Source of the DNA: Actinidia chinensis
Lineage: Eukaryota; Streptophyta; Magnoliopsida; Ericales; Actinidiaceae
DNA length: 10,000 nucleotides
Direction of reading: 5' to 3'
Assembly: GCA_009663005.1 (NCBI GenBank)
Contig: CM018906.1
Coordinates: 10,638,750 to 10,648,749, forward strand
Position 1 is the first letter of the stretch. Every line of letters starts with the position of its first letter. Both the position numbers and the translations under genes were made by a program. The notes beneath the pieces were generated by a model that was not told the DNA's origin, searched no databases, and saw only the letters and a program-made list of their open reading frames with translations. Positions 7,484 to 10,000 of the stretch are shown piece by piece.

Positions 7484-7739
7484 TCAACGGAAAACTTATC
7501 TAATTTTTCACAAAATACGATAACTTTCTTTAGAGAGAATCCAACCATTTCTCTAAAATTCTGAATTTTGTTATTTTTTATTGTAGTCACCAGATGCAAA
7601 TTGCATTAATATGCTTCTTGGAATTTGGTGTTGTGTGCAAAGGCTTGATTTTCAATTATAATTTTTTTATGGTACACACAATGTGTACTATAGATTTTCT
7701 CTTCTCGATTGGTTATACCACGATTTGGGACAGATGTTA

Positions 7740-8354
7740 CCCCTTAAAAGAGTAAGCACCGTACTTACTCCTTAAAACGACATAATTTTGATTAAAATTT
7801 CTTAAAACTTAATTAAAATTTGAAAACTCTTATACATGGTCACAATTGTAAATGGATAACAATTGTATAATATAGCAATTTGGCCAAAATATAAGACTTT
7901 TTTTGTTAAAAGTTTTTCAAATTAATTTTAATTTTTTAAATATAAAACACGCATTGCTTTTATATTTTATTCATTTTGAATGGAAATAACTTTTTAAAAA
8001 TTAAAAATATGTATGTAGTTTTGTAAAAATTCTAAAACACAAACACAAATTCTCACAATTTTTTTAAAAATAGCATACATTTTTGCAAAAATATTTAAAA
8101 CATGTTTTTGAATTCTCAAAACTTAGTTTCACTCAAAACAAATTAAATATAAAAGCGATGTGTGTTTTATATTAAAAAAATTAAAATCAAAACTTTAAAA
8201 TTATTTTTTAAATTTTATAACAAAAAAAGGTCTTATATTTTGACAAAAACTTTTATTTTATCTGTATACAATTATAAACCATATATAAAAGAAATTTTAC
8301 AACATTTTGATCAAAATTACGTCCTTTTAGGGATAAACACGATTTTTAGGTGCA
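7740..8354. mobile_element. Long foldback MITE-like element
   Basis: The two halves are inverted copies over almost the whole length, centred near 8050. Matched pairs include ACATAATTTTGAT (7780) with ATCAAAATTACGT (8311); CCAAAATATAAGAC (about 7884) with its inverse GTCTTATATTTTG (about 8231); TATAAAACACGCATTGCTTTTA (7940s) with AAAAGCGATGTGTGTTTTATA (about 8150). Outermost, ACCCCTTAAAA near 7740 pairs loosely with TTTTTAGGTG ending near 8354. Boundaries are good to about 15 bp and no target duplication is clear. The frame at 8162-8518 runs from the right arm into the next element and is not a gene. Transcribed, this would form a long hairpin. Confidence 0.7.
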
Positions 8355-8393
8355 TCACCTACCCAACCCGTCTATTTTATGGTCAAAGCTGTC

Positions 8394-9052
8394 TAGGGGA
8401 TGGCAACAACGGGGCGGGGCGGGGCCGGAGGGTTGGTGTCCACGTCCCCGATCCCCGAAATTTTTTTAACAGCCCGACTCCCCGCCCCGATCAACGGCGG
8501 GGGATTGTGTTATTATAACCCCGATCCCGGCCCCGAACGGGGACGGGGGATTCCCCGCCCCGAATCCGATCCCCGATTGAAAACACTTAAAAACAACATA
8601 CAAAACCAACCCCCTTCCTAAATCAACCACAAATCCTAAGCAAAAAATTTGAAAATCAACACAATACTAACTCAACATAACAACCCAAAAATTAAAACTC
8701 CAAAATCAAAGATAGACAATTTGAAATCCAAAATCAAAATTAAAACTCAAAATCAACCATAAATCAATCACAATTTTAGGGTTAATTCACTTTGCACCCA
8801 GTCACTTTGATTAATATTATTTCGTACTCTATTTTATTTTAATATTTTTCGGGGTAAATTTCGGGGATCGGGGGACGGGGAGTTAGACAATTTACGTCCC
8901 CGCCCCTCCCCCGAATTTTTTTTTTTTTTAATCCACGATCCCCGCCCCGATCCCGAAAAAAAAATACCCGAAACTTCACCCCAGTCGGGGCGGGGATAGG
9001 GGGGCAGGGCGGGGCGAGGGTTCGGGGGCGGGTGGGAAATTTGCCATCCCTA
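8394..9052. mobile_element. Non-autonomous hAT element, 659 bp, with 8-bp target duplication
   Basis: The left end is TAGGGGATGGCAA (8394); the right end, inverted, is TAGGGATGGCAA (ending 9052), differing by one G. Flanks are AAGCTGTC (8386-8393) and AAGCTGTT (9053-9060), a 7-of-8 match that fits hAT insertion. Both subterminal regions, about 8405-8575 and 8865-9040, are extremely GC-rich with GGGGCGGGG and CCCCGATCCCCG blocks. The interior (8580-8850) is A/C-rich and codes for nothing. GC-ended elements starting TAGGGATGGCAA are a common plant hAT-derived MITE type. Short proline/glycine-rich frames are artefacts of the GC blocks. Confidence 0.85.
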
Positions 9053-9054
9053 AA

Positions 9055-9351
9055 GCTGTTGTCTTCATCTACTGTATGTCTACGTTCACTTATGTAAGCG
9101 TTGTCTAGTAGTTGATATTTTTACCAGAACTGCTAATGTTACCGGAATTTATTACCTGATAGCACCAAAAACGATGACGTTTTGTGCAAAAAAATCAAAA
9201 TGACGTCGTTCAACTAAAATGTATTCTACCGAAAGAAGTAGTAAACCCATTTTAGCTACCCAAACGTCATCGTTTGGTCTATCGGTAATATAAATTCGGT
9301 ATTATTAAAATTTCCCCTATGAACGTAGGCATTGTGTTTTTCTACAACAGC
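9055..9351. repeat. Palindromic element with TGACG/GACGTC motifs (unit 1)
   Basis: The unit is an inverted repeat of itself. The start GCTGTTGT…ATGTCTACGTTC (9055-9092) pairs with GAACGTAGGCAT…ACAACAGC (9321-9351). Inside, ACCGGAATTTATTACCTGATAG (9141-9162) pairs with TATCGGTAATATAAATTCGGT (9282-9302), and AACGATGACGTTT with AACGTCATCGTTT. Near the middle is TGACGTCGTT. This is a MITE-like foldback structure; no coding sequence is visible. Its first bases coincide with the target duplication of the neighbouring hAT element, which therefore inserted at its edge. Confidence 0.65.
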
Positions 9352-9359
9352 AATGACTA

Positions 9360-9600
9360 GTTCACGAAAAGTTTACCGAATTGTTACCGATAGCCACCAA
9401 AACGACGACGGTTTTAGGTACTAAAATGGGCTTTTAGTTTCTTCTGGTAAGAATCCATTTATTGTGGTTGAACGACGTCGTTTGATTTTTTTGCACCAAA
9501 ACGCCGTTCTTTGGTGGCTCTCCGGTAACAAAATTCGGTTTAATTTTAAACTTTCGGGTAAACACGTAGCATTTATATTTCTACAAGGGGCGCTGCATTT
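9360..9600. repeat. Related palindromic element, inverted relative to unit 1 (unit 2)
   Basis: The reverse complement of this stretch aligns to unit 1: GTTACCGG…, GCACCAAA…, GTGCAAAAAAATCAAA, ACGACGTCGTTCAAC, GCCCATTTTAG and GGCTATCGGTAAC appear in the same order. It also repeats the unit-1 end motif in direct orientation (CACGTAGCATTTATATTTCTACAA). It contains ACGACGTCGTTT, ACGACGACGG and AACGCCGTT. It is either a second insertion of the same family or half of a larger compound palindrome. The outer end near 9600 is not sharply defined. Confidence 0.55.
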
Positions 9601-10000
9601 AAGGTTTTAATTTCTAATCAATTTTCCTTTTTTTATTTTACAAAAAAAAAAAAACGAAAATTTGTTACTAATTTTTGTCTTCAAGACTTTATTTATTTTT
9701 CTCGAAACTGGCTTGCTTATACGAGTCACATTTAATTTTTATATTTTTAAAATTTAAATGCATAAAAAATGAAAATTATTTGGGTTTCTTCTTAGGACCC
9801 AACTTTTCTGTTGTGCAATTTGGATTGCACTAGATTATAGAGGTATAATTCAAGTATTTTTGGGTTCATTTTGGATAATCAAAAATCGTTTATAATTTGG
9901 TAGATATTAAGAGGAGTTAGTACCTGTAAAGATTCAACATTGAATCGGATATAAATGATAGAGATCAATATCAATTTATTTATTAAATGGTTATAATCTG
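9601..10000. other. AT-rich DNA; no gene seen
   Basis: No coding frame, RNA gene or transposon end was recognised. Two small hairpins are visible: TGGGT…ACCCA near 9780-9800 and a perfect GTGCAAT-TTGG-ATTGCAC near 9813-9830. The stretch could be part of an unrecognised repeat, but nothing in the sequence proves it. Confidence 0.4.

Larger units (their letters stand above)
5830..7700 (-). pseudogene. hAT transposase remnant (zinc finger MYM-type 1-like), frameshifted and split
   Basis: Read on the minus strand from high to low coordinates, fragments in changing frames follow the order of plant TTF-type/DUF4371 hAT transposases. About 7650-7495: ENQAFAHNT, HLVTTIK, KKVIVFCEKLDKF. About 7340-7260: SRGRVRKNK and HHFRVSFYN. 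About 7255-7215: IDSQLLNWNKTVK. About 7125-7030: KLVEKYILYGFS and LKNYILDV. About 7000-6920: ISKLSEVLENKKPLIYPLID. About 6885-6771: NFLSSMKCVKTKLLRYRM, EDEFLQ and TYIETD. Finally 5904-5833: FDIDSIIENFNDMKERR, then stop. The segment from ENKK…YPL through SSMKxVKTxL…TYIE is the C-terminal hAT dimerisation region. In-frame stops and frameshifts show the protein is dead. The N-terminal zinc finger and most of the catalytic region were not found. Match is by remembered family pattern, not by a search. Confidence 0.7.
5606..7739 (-). mobile_element. hAT transposon relic (Tip100-like) inserted in the PLA2 gene
   Basis: The left end CAGGGACGGAGCAGG at 5606 matches the CAGGGGCGGAGCC-type terminus common to plant hAT elements. 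It starts exactly where PLA2 homology stops, after CCTGCGAT (5598-5605), the expected 8-bp target site. About 225 bp of non-coding 3' sequence separates the terminus from the transposase stop codon at 5830, on the minus strand. The opposite terminus, the second CCTGCGAT and the rest of PLA2 are not in this window. The relic is cut by a second hAT-type element (5911-6761), a purine/pyrimidine-skewed insertion (7345-7483) and a foldback element starting near 7740, where I lose the trace. Confidence 0.75.

Noticed and set aside
7254..7564. Proline-rich plus-strand frames resembling a cell-wall or signalling protein
   Set aside because: They arise from C10-C11 runs and CT-rich DNA; the flanks belong to a transposase on the other strand.
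7594..7755. 53-codon plus-strand frame after an acceptor-like TTTTTATTGTAG
   Set aside because: It is antisense to transposase remnant sequence and ends inside the foldback element. The acceptor-like site is probably chance.
8355..8393. Possible further transposase fragment (minus-strand TGWVGD resembling a DTRWGSH motif)
   Set aside because: The match is too short and is not supported by neighbouring sequence, so I did not extend the transposase beyond about 7700.
8162..8621. Plus-strand frames of 118 and 73 codons
   Set aside because: They cross from the foldback arm into the GC-rich end of the hAT element, so they cannot be one ancestral gene.
1..10000. CRISPR arrays, tRNA or rRNA genes, bacterial operons
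   Set aside because: No regularly spaced repeats with unique spacers, no tRNA-like cloverleaf and no rRNA sequence were recognised. Content and introns point to a plant nuclear genome.

Overview
The window looks like plant nuclear DNA, most likely from a eudicot. It is strongly AT-rich and has no intact protein-coding gene. It carries several classes of plant DNA transposon relic (hAT, PIF/Harbinger-like, foldback elements). The one recognisable host gene is a broken plant secretory phospholipase A2 with short introns. The species cannot be named from this sequence.

Layout. Positions 1-1495 hold two copies of a ~530-bp sequence about 968 bp apart, each with a nested GAAGAT-rich tandem. They differ mostly by one-base indels, which raises an assembly-quality question. 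Positions 1496-3409 are AT-rich DNA with no gene; a small foldback repeat sits at 2183-2350. Positions 3413-4766 are a long element with PIF/Harbinger-like ends and TAA flanks, interrupted by an ACCGG-rich repeat (about 4275-4660). A ~170-bp MITE-like element (4883-5052) lies just upstream of the phospholipase remnant.

The core is 5208-7740. The phospholipase A2 reading (exons near 5208-5300, 5392-5431 and 5526-5605) stops abruptly inside the conserved cysteine-rich block. At 5606 a hAT terminus (CAGGGACGGAG) begins. Beyond it, on the minus strand, lies a decayed hAT transposase of the zinc-finger MYM-type 1-like/Tip100 kind, traceable through several frames from its stop codon at 5830 up to about 7700. 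That transposase is itself split by a second, GC-rich hAT-type element (5911-6761) and by a ~140-bp purine/pyrimidine-skewed insertion with C10-C11 runs (7345-7483). So it is a gene broken by a transposon that was later broken by other insertions.

Right side. Positions 7740-8354 are a ~615-bp foldback element. Positions 8394-9052 are a GC-ended non-autonomous hAT element with a near-perfect 8-bp target duplication (AAGCTGTC/AAGCTGTT). It sits at the edge of a palindromic repeat (9055-9351) rich in TGACG/GACGTC motifs, which is followed by a second, inverted relative (about 9360-9600). Nothing is recognised in 9601-10000.

I see no novel functional system. The interest lies in the nested insertion history, the gene disruption, the hidden transposase relic and the indel-rich duplication.
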